Part shown: positions 23,358 to 32,464 of the stretch, one piece after another
Position numbering within the stretch: position 1 is the first letter of the stretch
Layout of the letters: each line of letters starts with the position of its first letter
Origin: JBBIOI01 sp037443425
Lineage (GTDB): Bacteria > Desulfobacterota > BSN033 > UBA1163
Assembly: GCA_037443425.1 (NCBI GenBank)
Contig: JBBIOI010000021.1
Coordinates: 1-35,096 of the forward strand
Length of the DNA stretch: 35,096 nt
Direction: 5' to 3'
Made by a program: the position numbers and the translations under genes
The notes under the pieces: model-generated
What the model saw: only the letters and a program-made list of their open reading frames with translations
Told to the model about the DNA's origin: nothing
Database searches by the model: none

Positions 23358-23938
23358 AACCCCATTATCCTTTTACCTTCAAAGAATCCTTTTTCAAAAA
23401 TTCTTAAATTAAGGTCCAAAAAATTGGGATGGGTAACCTCTTTTATTGCATCCCTCAATTTCTCATTGGGGAAAGGAAATCTTGGATGCGCTGTTGCAAA
23501 ACCAAGTAAGGCAATATTTGTTGACTGGACCATTCCCATCTCTTTAGCTAACTTTGAGGCAAAAAAAACAAAAACCTCAATTCCCCTTTCGTTCAAATAT
23601 TCTTTAACCTTTTCATTCAAAAACTTGGGATTTGTGGCATTAATAAAACAAAGACCACCTTCCCTTTCTGGGCTTGCAGGTCTCAGGTAGGAAAGTGTTC
23701 TATAAGCCTCATCCTTCTCTAATGAAATAAGAATATCAGCATCTCCCCTTCTAACCAGTGGACTTCTGAAATCTCCTATCTTGATATGTGTAAGTACAGA
23801 ACCTCCACGCTGGCTCATTCCATGGTCTTCAGAACCAATCATACTATATCCCTCTTTGAGGGTAAACGCTGAAAATATCCTTGTTAAAAGTAAAACCCCT
23901 TGCCCTCCAATACCAGAAATAATCATTTGAATGTTCAT
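23354..23938 (-). CDS. iorB: Indolepyruvate ferredoxin oxidoreductase, beta subunit
   Basis: A 194-residue gamma-type (Rossmann-like) subunit of the 2-oxoacid:ferredoxin oxidoreductase superfamily. It starts MIISGIGGQGVLLLTRIFSA and continues SEDHGMSQRGGSVLTHIKIG and SPLVRRGDADILISLEKDEA. With IorA it decarboxylates aryl pyruvates to aryl-acetyl-CoA. The ATG at 23938 is preferred; a TTG at 23959 would overlap iorA. Translation is probably coupled to iorA. Confidence 0.95.
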   Translation of the reverse strand: MNIQMIISGIGGQGVLLLTRIFSAFTLKEGYSMIGSEDHGMSQRGGSVLTHIKIGDFRSPLVRRGDADILISLEKDEAYRTLSYLRPASPEREGGLCFINATNPKFLNEKVKEYLNERGIEVFVFFASKLAKEMGMVQSTNIALLGFATAHPRFPFPNEKLRDAIKEVTHPNFLDLNLRIFEKGFFEGKRIMGF

Positions 23939-23951
23939 TTCAATAATCTCT

Positions 23952-26900
23952 TTACTCAATATTTAAAGGATATATTGCCCCATGTGCACAAACCTCTTTA
24001 CAGAGACCACAATCCACACATGTCAGACGATCAATATTTACCCTACCATCTTCTCCCTTTATTAAAGATGGACACTCAAATCTCTTTAGACAGTACCCAC
24101 AAGCAATACACGCACCGATAGCAGGCATATTTATAGAAGAGGTAGGACAATCCTGCACACAGATACGACATCCTGTGCATTTGCTATAATCAATTACGTA
24201 ACCTCCGTCTCTCTTGGAAATTGCCCCTTCGGGACATTGATCCATACATAGATCGCATTGAAAACAAGATCCACAATGGAGGCATCTTTTTGCCTCTTCA
24301 ATTATAGAATCCTCGTCTGGCAGAAGATTTACTTCTTTAAAATCTGATCTTTCTTCTATCGGAAGGATTGGTTCCTGGATTCTATGCCTTGTTTCAAGCA
24401 TATCAATAGGTACAGATACAAGATCTATATGAATCCCTTCTTCTCTATTTTTCTTTAAATCACCTCCACTCAGATATCTGTGGATCGATAATGCAGCCTT
24501 TCTGCCTGACGCAAGGGCATCTATAAAATTCTTTGGCCCTGTCACTGCATCTCCTGCAGCAAATATACCTTCATAAGAGGTGGATAATGTTACTGGATCA
24601 ACTTCTATGGTCTTAAATATCGTTTTAGAAATGAACTCAAAACCCGAAAGGTCCGGGGCATAGGTAGGTGATGTTATAAGTAAATCTGCCTTAATCCTTT
24701 TTAAAGGTCTTTCAAGAGAGAGAATCCTCCTTCGACCACTACTTGTAGGTTTACTTAAAACAGTTCTCTTAAAGGAGATGTATAATTTCCCACCGGACTT
24801 AGTAACACCTGTTGGGAAGATATTAAAATGGAATTTAATCCCTTCCCTTTCTGCCTCTAACCTGTTAGATTCTTGGGCAGGCATCTCTTTAGGTGAACGA
24901 CTGTAATAAACACTTACATCTTTTGATCCCAATCTGATTGCAGTTCGTGCAGCATCAATTGCCCTATCATCCCCTCCGATTATAATTACCTCTTTTGGCA
25001 TAGAATTTATCTGGCCAAGAGAGACCTTCTTTAAAAAATTTAGAGAATCTATTATTTCATCATCTCCTTGACCTAAATTATACGAATCGATTGCCAAATG
25101 AGCCCCTATGGCAAGAAGGATTGCCTTAAAGCCTTGTGCCTTCAAATCATCAATAGAGATATCTTTACCAACACATGCATTCAATCTTATATCTACTCCC
25201 AATCTTTTCACTACATCGATATCTCGATTTAATACATCAAGTGGCAATCTAAACCTTCCTGTCCCAATAGCCATTGTTCCACCAATGATTGGAAGGGCCT
25301 CAAAAATTGTTACCTTATAGCCATAAAGTCTTAAATCGTAAGCAGCCATAAGTCCTGATGGTCCAGAGCCAATGATTGCAACCTTCTCCTCTTTCTCTGG
25401 CCCTGGAGATGGATATTCTACTTCGGTAATCCTTTCGGCAACAAATTTCTTAAGTAGATCGATGGCAATTGGCTGATCTAAGTCTCCCCTTCTACAAACC
25501 TTTTCACAAGGTCGAGAGCAAAGCCTCCCTGTTATTGAAGGGAATGGATTCTTCTCCCGAATAAGTTTCAATGCCTCTTCAAATCTTCCCTTAGAAATAA
25601 GATTGATGTATCCTCTTACGTCAATCCGAATCGGACATGCCCCCTGGCATGGCGCTATTTTTTCCATATAATGCGGTAATAAATACTCAGGCAATTCTTT
25701 GCTTTTTAACGGTAAAATGCCTTTTTCTGGAGGCGGGATATGCCTGACCTCAACCTTTATAGGCCTTTCTTTTAGTTTTTCCCTTTTGTGAGTAATACAT
25801 GGATAGCGAGCAATCAAAACCGCCATTCCACCCTCTGGTATCCTCGTATATTTATGGGCCTTTCTTAGTTCTAAAATCATATCCTTGATATTGTATGGAT
25901 TTACAACACGAACATATTTAACACCACAGCCCCTTACAAGCTCTTCGATAGAGAGTGGTCTTCCAGGATGACCATCTGCAGTAATGCCAGATTCAGGTGT
26001 TGGTTGCATTCCTGTCATAGCAACTATTGAATTATCAAGGATTACAAGAACAAATCTTGATCCATTATAAACTGCATTTAAAAGACCTGGAGTTCCTGAA
26101 TGGTAAAATGTAGAATCTCCAATTGTTGCAATTATTGGAATATCTTTCCCATCTTGATGATATGCTTGATAAAGCCCACTTGCAAATGTGATCGCAGCAC
26201 CCATATCATGACAGGTATCAACTGATTCCATATTCATACCCAATGTATAACAACCAATATCACTTGGAAAGATCCCGTTTGGAAATGACTTCTTTATTGC
26301 ATAAAAAGAGGCCCTGTGAGGACATCCTGAACAGAGTGTAGGTCTACGAACAGGAATCCCTAACTCAGAAACCATCTGCTCAACGGGTTCTAAAGTATGA
26401 ATCTCTTTTGAAGGGATCAATAATCTTTTTGAAAGGTCTAAAATGATATTGGATATGGTCTCTGGTAACATCTCACCTTCATTAGGTATTAATCCATCCA
26501 ATCTACCATGTATCTTGGATTTGTCTCTAATCTGAAGTTCTATTACAGGTTCTGTCTCTTCAAGTATAAGGATTGTTTTACAACTATCGATGAACGATTC
26601 GACGATATCAACTGGAAGGGGAAAAGGAGTGCCAATCTTTAGAATCGGTACTTCACCTTCAAGGCCTAACTCCAATAAAACATCCTTTGCTATTGCATAT
26701 CCAATCCCTCCAGCAATAATACCAAGCTTTGCATTCCCAAGATAATTTTCAATAAAATTAATAGATGTCATCGTATTAAACTCTTCTGAAATATTTTTCA
26801 ACTTCTGATTTAGCTTTTTATGAAGGATGAATCTAAACCTCGGTGTAGCACTCCATCTTTGAGGGTTACGCCTAAAATTTGCCCTTCTCTCAATTCTTCT

Positions 26901-27452
26901 TATTGGATTAAAGGTGATGGTCTGCTGTGCATGCGAAACTCTTAAGACTGGCCGTAAAATAACAGGAATCTCATACTTTTCTGATAGGTCAAAGGCTATA
27001 GGTAACATATGCTGGGCCTCTTTTGGGTCAGAAGGGTCAAAGACAGGTACCTTTGCAAACATGGCCATAAAACGGGAATCCTGTTCTGTTTGAGATGAAT
27101 AAGGCCCAGGATCATCACAACTAATTATCACAAATCCTCCCACTGTTCCAATATAGGCTGAACTCATCAGTGGATCGGCTGCAACATTTAATCCAACCTG
27201 TTTCATTGCTACTGCTGCCCTTTTTCCTGTGTAGGAGGCAGAAAGTGCATTCTCAAAGGCAACCTTTTCATTTGTGGACCATTCTACATAGATATCAAGG
27301 TTGTTCTCTTTCTTAAAACGGACAATTGCAGGAAGAATTTCAGAGCTTGGTGTTCCTGGATAGGCGGCAAAGAAGTGGCAACCACTTTCAACCACTCCTC
27401 GAGCAATAGCCTCATTTCCTAAAACAACCCTTTTTTCACCCACAATTATCAA
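23952..27452 (-). CDS. iorA: IorA with inserted GltD-like flavoprotein and ferredoxin domains
   Basis: A 1166-residue fusion, almost twice the usual IorA length. Residues 1-560 are the TPP-dependent alpha subunit: LGNEAIARG, YPGTPSSE, CSGCPHRASF (374-383) and GDSTFYHSGTPGLLNAVYNG. Residues 590-1000 are a GltD/NfnB-like module with Cys-rich CQGACP and CSRPCEKVC, FAD motif GSGPSG (695-700) and a second nucleotide loop reading GGDDRA (826-831). Residues 1055-1105 hold ferredoxin Cys clusters, and 1115-1166 form the normal IorA C-terminal ferredoxin domain. The module therefore sits between the TPP part and the original tail. It starts at a TTG overlapping the previous gene; a GTG at 27443 is better spaced from AAAGG. 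Confidence 0.93.
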   Translation of the reverse strand: MIIVGEKRVVLGNEAIARGVVESGCHFFAAYPGTPSSEILPAIVRFKKENNLDIYVEWSTNEKVAFENALSASYTGKRAAVAMKQVGLNVAADPLMSSAYIGTVGGFVIISCDDPGPYSSQTEQDSRFMAMFAKVPVFDPSDPKEAQHMLPIAFDLSEKYEIPVILRPVLRVSHAQQTITFNPIRRIERRANFRRNPQRWSATPRFRFILHKKLNQKLKNISEEFNTMTSINFIENYLGNAKLGIIAGGIGYAIAKDVLLELGLEGEVPILKIGTPFPLPVDIVESFIDSCKTILILEETEPVIELQIRDKSKIHGRLDGLIPNEGEMLPETISNIILDLSKRLLIPSKEIHTLEPVEQMVSELGIPVRRPTLCSGCPHRASFYAIKKSFPNGIFPSDIGCYTLGMNMESVDTCHDMGAAITFASGLYQAYHQDGKDIPIIATIGDSTFYHSGTPGLLNAVYNGSRFVLVILDNSIVAMTGMQPTPESGITADGHPGRPLSIEELVRGCGVKYVRVVNPYNIKDMILELRKAHKYTRIPEGGMAVLIARYPCITHKREKLKERPIKVEVRHIPPPEKGILPLKSKELPEYLLPHYMEKIAPCQGACPIRIDVRGYINLISKGRFEEALKLIREKNPFPSITGRLCSRPCEKVCRRGDLDQPIAIDLLKKFVAERITEVEYPSPGPEKEEKVAIIGSGPSGLMAAYDLRLYGYKVTIFEALPIIGGTMAIGTGRFRLPLDVLNRDIDVVKRLGVDIRLNACVGKDISIDDLKAQGFKAILLAIGAHLAIDSYNLGQGDDEIIDSLNFLKKVSLGQINSMPKEVIIIGGDDRAIDAARTAIRLGSKDVSVYYSRSPKEMPAQESNRLEAEREGIKFHFNIFPTGVTKSGGKLYISFKRTVLSKPTSSGRRRILSLERPLKRIKADLLITSPTYAPDLSGFEFISKTIFKTIEVDPVTLSTSYEGIFAAGDAVTGPKNFIDALASGRKAALSIHRYLSGGDLKKNREEGIHIDLVSVPIDMLETRHRIQEPILPIEERSDFKEVNLLPDEDSIIEEAKRCLHCGSCFQCDLCMDQCPEGAISKRDGGYVIDYSKCTGCRICVQDCPTSSINMPAIGACIACGYCLKRFECPSLIKGEDGRVNIDRLTCVDCGLCKEVCAHGAIYPLNIE

Positions 27453-28723
27453 CCTTTATTTGGGTTAAATAAAAAATCAGTTAAATATTCCCACTCCCCT
27501 ACGGTAATCCTCTCGGCTAAAGACCCATCTATGGGATTAAATCCATATTTTTTGAGAATATTAGAAAAAATATTTGACTTCTTCGTAAACCAATCCTCTG
27601 CCTTCTTTCCGAAATTAAGAGACTCAATTTCCTCTATATTTTCAGGCTCGATCATGAGCATCCATCCTCGATTATATGGGTCTTTCCATATACGGGTAGG
27701 ATTATTAATAACATCCGAATTAATAATGACTACTTTACCCTCAATAGGAGACAATATCTTAACCTTTTTATTTTCCTTCGAAAACTCAGCAACAATCCCT
27801 CCCTTTTCAATCTTACTTCCCTTTGATTGGATATGGATTGAGTCACTTATTAGAGCTACAAGTGAGCCAATACTATCAAATCCAATTCTTATAAGTCTTC
27901 CCATAGGTTTTAGCCATAGATGCTCATTACTGTAGTGAAGATCTGGATAAAAAAGACATCCATTAATCTCTTGTGGTTCTTTCCTCTTTGCAGGTTTCAA
28001 TACAAAAGCAGGATGTGTTTTAAAATAGTCTTCAATATTTTGGTCAACCTCACAGTGCCAGCATTCAAAACCATTTGAGCATATCATAAAATTCATAACT
28101 CCCAAACGTACATATCTACAGACTCTCAAAACCCCTGTATCCTCAAGCCTGATTCTTTTGATCCTTTCCATCTCCATCCTTATTGCACCTGTTGGACAGA
28201 TAAACTCGCATGCACCGCATGCAATGCAGTCTTCATAGTTTATACCGAATGGAATTCCGACTTCTTTTAGAGTTCCTCGTTTTGAAAATCCAATGGCACT
28301 CGCTCCAACAATCTCCTTACAGGTCCTGATACATAGACCGCAGAGTAAACAGTTGTCTGCCTTGGACTGTTGACCAAATCTAACCCTTTCAATACCAAGT
28401 TCATCAGCTATCTTCTGAAGAATGGGCGCATCAGGAGAACGTGAAAGCAATAGCTCAATAATCCCTTTTCTTAGCTTAAGAATCCTTTCAGAATGTGTAT
28501 ACACCTCTATCCCATCCTTTGGAGGGAAGTTACACGAGGTAACAATACGCGATATCCCACCATCTACTACCTCAACTATGCAGAGCCTGCATCCCCCATA
28601 GGGTGAGAGCTGAGGATGATAACACAGTGTAGGGATATCGATCTTCTTTCTCTTAGCAATCTCGAGTAGAGTTGAATCCTTCTTTACTCTAACTTTATGT
28701 CCATTTATCTTTAAAGTGACCAT
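27449..28723 (-). CDS. NuoG/HoxU-like iron-sulfur protein fused to a GcvH-like lipoyl domain
   Basis: A 424-residue protein. Residues 1-70 carry a plant-type [2Fe-2S] site (C34, C45, C48, C64). CLLCGLCIRTC and CIACGACEFICP add [4Fe-4S] sites. A CSNGFECWHCEVDQ motif near 214-227 precedes a glycine-cleavage-H-like fold at about 260-385: YSNEHLWLKP, GGIVAEFSKENKKVKILSPI, EGKVVIINSDV and DPYNRGWMLMIEP. A lysine in FSKEN lies about where H protein carries lipoate, with a 2-residue insertion after it. The molybdopterin part of NuoG is absent. It overlaps iorA by 4 bases. Confidence 0.87.
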   Translation of the reverse strand: MVTLKINGHKVRVKKDSTLLEIAKRKKIDIPTLCYHPQLSPYGGCRLCIVEVVDGGISRIVTSCNFPPKDGIEVYTHSERILKLRKGIIELLLSRSPDAPILQKIADELGIERVRFGQQSKADNCLLCGLCIRTCKEIVGASAIGFSKRGTLKEVGIPFGINYEDCIACGACEFICPTGAIRMEMERIKRIRLEDTGVLRVCRYVRLGVMNFMICSNGFECWHCEVDQNIEDYFKTHPAFVLKPAKRKEPQEINGCLFYPDLHYSNEHLWLKPMGRLIRIGFDSIGSLVALISDSIHIQSKGSKIEKGGIVAEFSKENKKVKILSPIEGKVVIINSDVINNPTRIWKDPYNRGWMLMIEPENIEEIESLNFGKKAEDWFTKKSNIFSNILKKYGFNPIDGSLAERITVGEWEYLTDFLFNPNKG

Positions 28724-28725
28724 AT

Positions 28726-30588
28726 CTATTGGATTAATATTGCATCAAACCTGCATGCTTCATAACATGCTTTACATTTTATGCATCTTTCTTTATCTAA
28801 ATGGTGAACCTTTTTTCTCTCCCCTTTAATTGCCTCTGAAGGGCAAACCCTTAGACATGCTCCACATCCTGTGCATCTTTCTGGATCAATCGAAATTGAG
28901 ATAAGATCTTTACAAAACTTTGCAGGACACCTCTTCTCTTCAATATGAGCCAAATATTCCTCTTTAAAATATCTAATTGTTGTCAGTACAGGATTTGGAG
29001 CTGTTAAGCCTAAACCACACAGAGAGGCCTCTTTCATTAGATATGAGAGATCCTCAAGAAGTTCGATATCGTCTTTTCTTCCTTCTCCTCTACATATCCT
29101 ATTAAGAATTTTTCCCATCTGAAAGAGTCCCTCCCTGCAAGGGCTACACTTTCCACAGGATTCCTCCTCGAGAAAATTTATGAAATATCTTGCCATATCA
29201 ACCATACAATTGTCTTCATCCATGACAATCATTCCACCTGAACCCATCATAGAACCTGCTTCCTGGAGACGATCAAAGTCTATGGGTAAATCAAGTAGTC
29301 TTTCAGGTAAAAAACCACCTGAGGGTCCTCCAGTCTGAACAGCCTTAAATCGCTTCCCATCCGGAACTCCACCACCTATATCGTATATAATTTCTCTTAA
29401 GCTTATCCCCATTGGAACCTCGATTAGACCTGTATTATTTATCTTACCAACAAGGGAGAATATCTTTGTTCCTTTTGATCCCTCTGTACCTATTGATGTA
29501 TACCATTCAACCCCCCGAGAAATAATGATTGGCACATTGGCCCATGTCTCAACATTATTCAGATTACTCGGTTGATCCCAGAGACCTTTTTCAACTGTAT
29601 GTATATATTTTGCCCTTGGTTCTCCAACCCTTCCTTCTATAGATGCCATAAGTGCAGTCGATTCCCCACATACGAATGCCCCTCCTCCCTTACTAATCTT
29701 TAAATTAAAGTTCATTCCTGTGCCAAGAATATTTCTCCCTAAAAGTCCATATTTTTCTGCCTGAGCTATGCCACATGTGAGGTTGGAGATAGCAAGCGGA
29801 TATTCATTACGGACGTAGACATAACCCTCTTCAGACCCGATTGCATATGCACCAATAAGCATCCCTTCTATTATACGGTGAGGGTTCCCTTCTAAAAGAG
29901 AACGATCCATAAATGCCCCTGGATCTCCTTCATCTGCATTACAGATAACGAATCTTTCCTTACCCTTTGCCTTCCTGCAGGCCTCCCATTTAATCCCTGT
30001 AGGAAAGCCTCCCCCACCCCTTCCTCTCAATCCTGATCTCTTAATAATTTCTATCACTTCCTCTGGAGTCATTTGAGAGAGTACCTTTTCAAGCGCCTCA
30101 TATCCTCCAGAATAGATATACTCATCAATGCTTGTGGGATCTATTTCGCCATTTTTATCAAAAATAATCCTATTCTGAAATTTATAAAAAGGAATATCTT
30201 CCTTGTGGATTATCTTTTTATTGGTTTTCGGATCTTCGTAAAGTAATCGCTCAACCACTCTTCCCCTTATAATTGTTTCTTCGATTATCTCTGAAACATC
30301 TTTAGGCGAAACCTTTGTATAACATATAGATTCTGGTTTGATTACCAGAATTGGACCTCTTTCGCAAAAGCCATGACATCCTGTTGATCTGATGTAAATA
30401 TCCTTTATATTATTTCCATCTACCCTTCTTCTAAACTCCTCAAACACTTCCAAAGCCCCACAAGCCCTGCAACCCGTGCCTGTACAGATGTTTATGCACT
30501 TCTTCTCTTTAACTTTTGCATCTAATAGATATTCGCGAAAGGCCCTTAGTTCACCAATATTATTGAAGCGGGGGCTCATCTGATTCAT
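28726..30588 (-). CDS. NuoF/HndC-like NAD(H)-binding flavoprotein subunit
   Basis: A 620-residue 51-kDa-type subunit that exchanges electrons between NAD(H), FMN and Fe-S clusters. The N-terminal thioredoxin-like domain has C35, C40, C71 and C75. The core has GLRGRGGGGFPTGIKWEACR, NADEGDPGAFMDR and ESCGKCSPCREG for the N3 cluster. Two ferredoxin motifs close it (CTGCGACLRVCP and CIKCKACYEACR). This is the layout of hydrogenase- and formate-dehydrogenase-linked bifurcating modules rather than respiratory complex I. It overlaps the NuoE-like gene by 4 bases (ATGA). Confidence 0.95.
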   Translation of the reverse strand: MNQMSPRFNNIGELRAFREYLLDAKVKEKKCINICTGTGCRACGALEVFEEFRRRVDGNNIKDIYIRSTGCHGFCERGPILVIKPESICYTKVSPKDVSEIIEETIIRGRVVERLLYEDPKTNKKIIHKEDIPFYKFQNRIIFDKNGEIDPTSIDEYIYSGGYEALEKVLSQMTPEEVIEIIKRSGLRGRGGGGFPTGIKWEACRKAKGKERFVICNADEGDPGAFMDRSLLEGNPHRIIEGMLIGAYAIGSEEGYVYVRNEYPLAISNLTCGIAQAEKYGLLGRNILGTGMNFNLKISKGGGAFVCGESTALMASIEGRVGEPRAKYIHTVEKGLWDQPSNLNNVETWANVPIIISRGVEWYTSIGTEGSKGTKIFSLVGKINNTGLIEVPMGISLREIIYDIGGGVPDGKRFKAVQTGGPSGGFLPERLLDLPIDFDRLQEAGSMMGSGGMIVMDEDNCMVDMARYFINFLEEESCGKCSPCREGLFQMGKILNRICRGEGRKDDIELLEDLSYLMKEASLCGLGLTAPNPVLTTIRYFKEEYLAHIEEKRCPAKFCKDLISISIDPERCTGCGACLRVCPSEAIKGERKKVHHLDKERCIKCKACYEACRFDAILIQ

Positions 30589-31037
30589 TGATACCTTTTT
30601 AAAATAGTATCTATCTTATTTGTTTCAACCTTTCCAAAATAATCCCCATCAATTACCATAACAGGACCCAGGGCACATGCACCGAGGCAGTTAACTGTCT
30701 CAAGGTTAAATCTGAGATCAGAAGAAGATTCTCCTCTTTTTATATTTAAAAGACTTTCAATATAATCAAGTAATCGAGCTCCCCCCCTTACATGACAAGC
30801 AGTTCCAAGGCAAACCTTTATTTTGTGTCTTCCTTTGGGTTCGAGGCTGAAGGCCTTATAAAACGTAGCTACCTCGTAAACCATAGACAGGGGGATATCA
30901 AGGCAATTAGAAATCTCTTTAAGAATACCTCTTGGAAGAAAATTCAAATCTGCCTGAATATCCTGTAGAATGCTTACAAGAGAGGATTTTTCATATCTGT
31001 ATCTTTCGAGGATCTGTCTTACCTTTTCTAAATCCAT
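30585..31037 (-). CDS. NuoE-like [2Fe-2S] subunit
   Basis: A 150-residue 24-kDa-type subunit. The helical N-terminus is followed by a thioredoxin fold with the [2Fe-2S] ligands C76, C81, C117 and C121 (CLGTACHVRGG and NCLGACALGP). Length is normal. It forms the electron-entry module with the NuoF-like protein, translationally coupled by ATGA. No membrane complex I subunits are in the window. Confidence 0.95.
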   Translation of the reverse strand: MDLEKVRQILERYRYEKSSLVSILQDIQADLNFLPRGILKEISNCLDIPLSMVYEVATFYKAFSLEPKGRHKIKVCLGTACHVRGGARLLDYIESLLNIKRGESSSDLRFNLETVNCLGACALGPVMVIDGDYFGKVETNKIDTILKRYQ

Positions 31038-31046
31038 AATAAAATC

Positions 31047-32138
31047 TTAACTTATTTGATTTAGTACCTCAATTCCTCTTAGGAGGGTCTCATCCGGAGC
31101 GGCAAATGAAATTCTCACATGGGTATTTTTCTGTGAAAAGACAGACCCAGGTATAATAAATAGATTATTCTTTATCGCCTTTTCCACAAAGGCCTCTCCA
31201 TCTCCACCTGGTACCTCAGGAAATATATAGAATGCCCCTTTCGGCTTCTGTACATTAAACTTATCCTTCAACCCTTCATATATTAAATCTCTCTTATTCT
31301 TATATTTTTGTATATAATCTTTGATGTCAAAATCTAAGGCCTTAATTGCTGCCTTCTGGGCGAAGGAGTTTACACTTGAAAATGTGTACTGTTGAAGCGT
31401 TATCATATGGTTTATAATATCTTTTGGGCCCGCAACATAGCCCAATCTCCATCCAGTCATAGCCCATCCCTTTGAGAAACCACCGAACGTTAACGTCTTT
31501 TCATATAGTTGACCTATACAGGGACATGTTTCGTCATCAAAAACAAAATTATCATAAATATCATCGGATAGGATAAGGAGATCTCTTTCTCGCGCTAATT
31601 TTACAACCATTCTTAAATCCTCTTCTGGATAGATTGCACCAGTTGGATTATTTGGACTATTGATAATAATGAATTTTGTCTTCTTAGATAACTTTTTAAC
31701 AAATTCTTCCTCCCTCAGACGGAAATCAGGATATGTATCTACAAATACAGGAACACCGCCCATAAGTAAAACTTGATACTCATACATAACAAAGTAAGGA
31801 TCAGGGATAATGATTTCATCACCCGGATTAATAAGGGCAAGACTCGCAAGCAAAAGTCCTCCAGTAACACCTGCAGTTATCAATACATCTTCAAAATAGA
31901 CTCCCTTTTTCCTAAGATACGAACCTATCTTCTCCCTCAACTCTGGAATCCCTTGACTTGGCGTATACTTGTTAAATCCCCTCCTTATCCAATTTATCCC
32001 CTCCTCTTTAATCTCTTCTGGTATATCAAAATCTGGCTCACCGATACTTAAATTAATCGGATCTTTCATCTTCCTTGCAAGATCAAATATGCGCCTTACC
32101 CCTGATGGTTTTATATTTTTTAATCTATCGGAAATCAT
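31047..32138 (-). CDS. Class I/II PLP-dependent aminotransferase
   Basis: A 363-residue aspartate-aminotransferase-fold enzyme. It has SIGEPDFDIP, NSPNNPTGAIYPEEDL and SDDIYDNFVF, with the PLP Lys223 in GGFSKGWAMTGWRLGY. Next to an indolepyruvate oxidoreductase it most likely interconverts aromatic amino acids and aryl pyruvates, although sequence alone does not fix specificity. It is 4 bases from the upstream 89-aa gene and 9 bases from the NuoE-like gene. Confidence 0.93.
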   Translation of the reverse strand: MISDRLKNIKPSGVRRIFDLARKMKDPINLSIGEPDFDIPEEIKEEGINWIRRGFNKYTPSQGIPELREKIGSYLRKKGVYFEDVLITAGVTGGLLLASLALINPGDEIIIPDPYFVMYEYQVLLMGGVPVFVDTYPDFRLREEEFVKKLSKKTKFIIINSPNNPTGAIYPEEDLRMVVKLARERDLLILSDDIYDNFVFDDETCPCIGQLYEKTLTFGGFSKGWAMTGWRLGYVAGPKDIINHMITLQQYTFSSVNSFAQKAAIKALDFDIKDYIQKYKNKRDLIYEGLKDKFNVQKPKGAFYIFPEVPGGDGEAFVEKAIKNNLFIIPGSVFSQKNTHVRISFAAPDETLLRGIEVLNQIS

Positions 32139-32142
32139 ATCT

Positions 32143-32412
32143 TTACGCCTTTTCTTCTTTCAATCTCTTTGCCTTCTCGATAAGTTCAACAATCGTCTCT
32201 ATCCTTGATTTTGTTGGAGAGGAAAATGCCTTTCTAATCTCATCAATTGAGTAATTTTCATTCAAGAATTTCCCGATATCAATCCTAAATTCCCAGCAGA
32301 TAATAATCCTTCGACAAGGAAGATTATCCTGGAGGGTTCTACAGTATTTGAATGAAACCTCGCCACCCAGTTGAGGACAACGGATGACGAGATGGTCAAA
32401 TCCTTCAATCAT
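32143..32412 (-). CDS. Small Cys-containing protein, 89 aa, unknown function
   Basis: It begins MIEGFDHLVIRCPQLGGEVS and has four Cys (C12, C24, C33, C39) in CPQLGG, KYCR, LPCRR and CWEF, a layout that suggests zinc binding. A charged helix ends it. I recall similar small proteins in anaerobes but cannot name a family. There is no Shine-Dalgarno before the ATG; the leader is U-rich behind a hairpin. Confidence 0.75.
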   Translation of the reverse strand: MIEGFDHLVIRCPQLGGEVSFKYCRTLQDNLPCRRIIICWEFRIDIGKFLNENYSIDEIRKAFSSPTKSRIETIVELIEKAKRLKEEKA

Positions 32413-32430
32413 ATTAAAAAGAAAAATGGA

Positions 32431-32462
32431 TTAGAGGCCCTTAGATAAATCCGGGCCTCTAA
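32431..32462 (-). terminator. Hairpin with U-rich tail between trpB2 and the ior operon
   Basis: TTAGAGGCCC (32431-32440) and GGGCCTCTAA (32453-32462) form a perfect 10-bp stem around a 12-base loop. Read leftward it is followed by a T-rich run. It should end at least part of the trpB2 transcript and could act as an attenuator. Confidence 0.75.
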
Positions 32463-32464
32463 GA

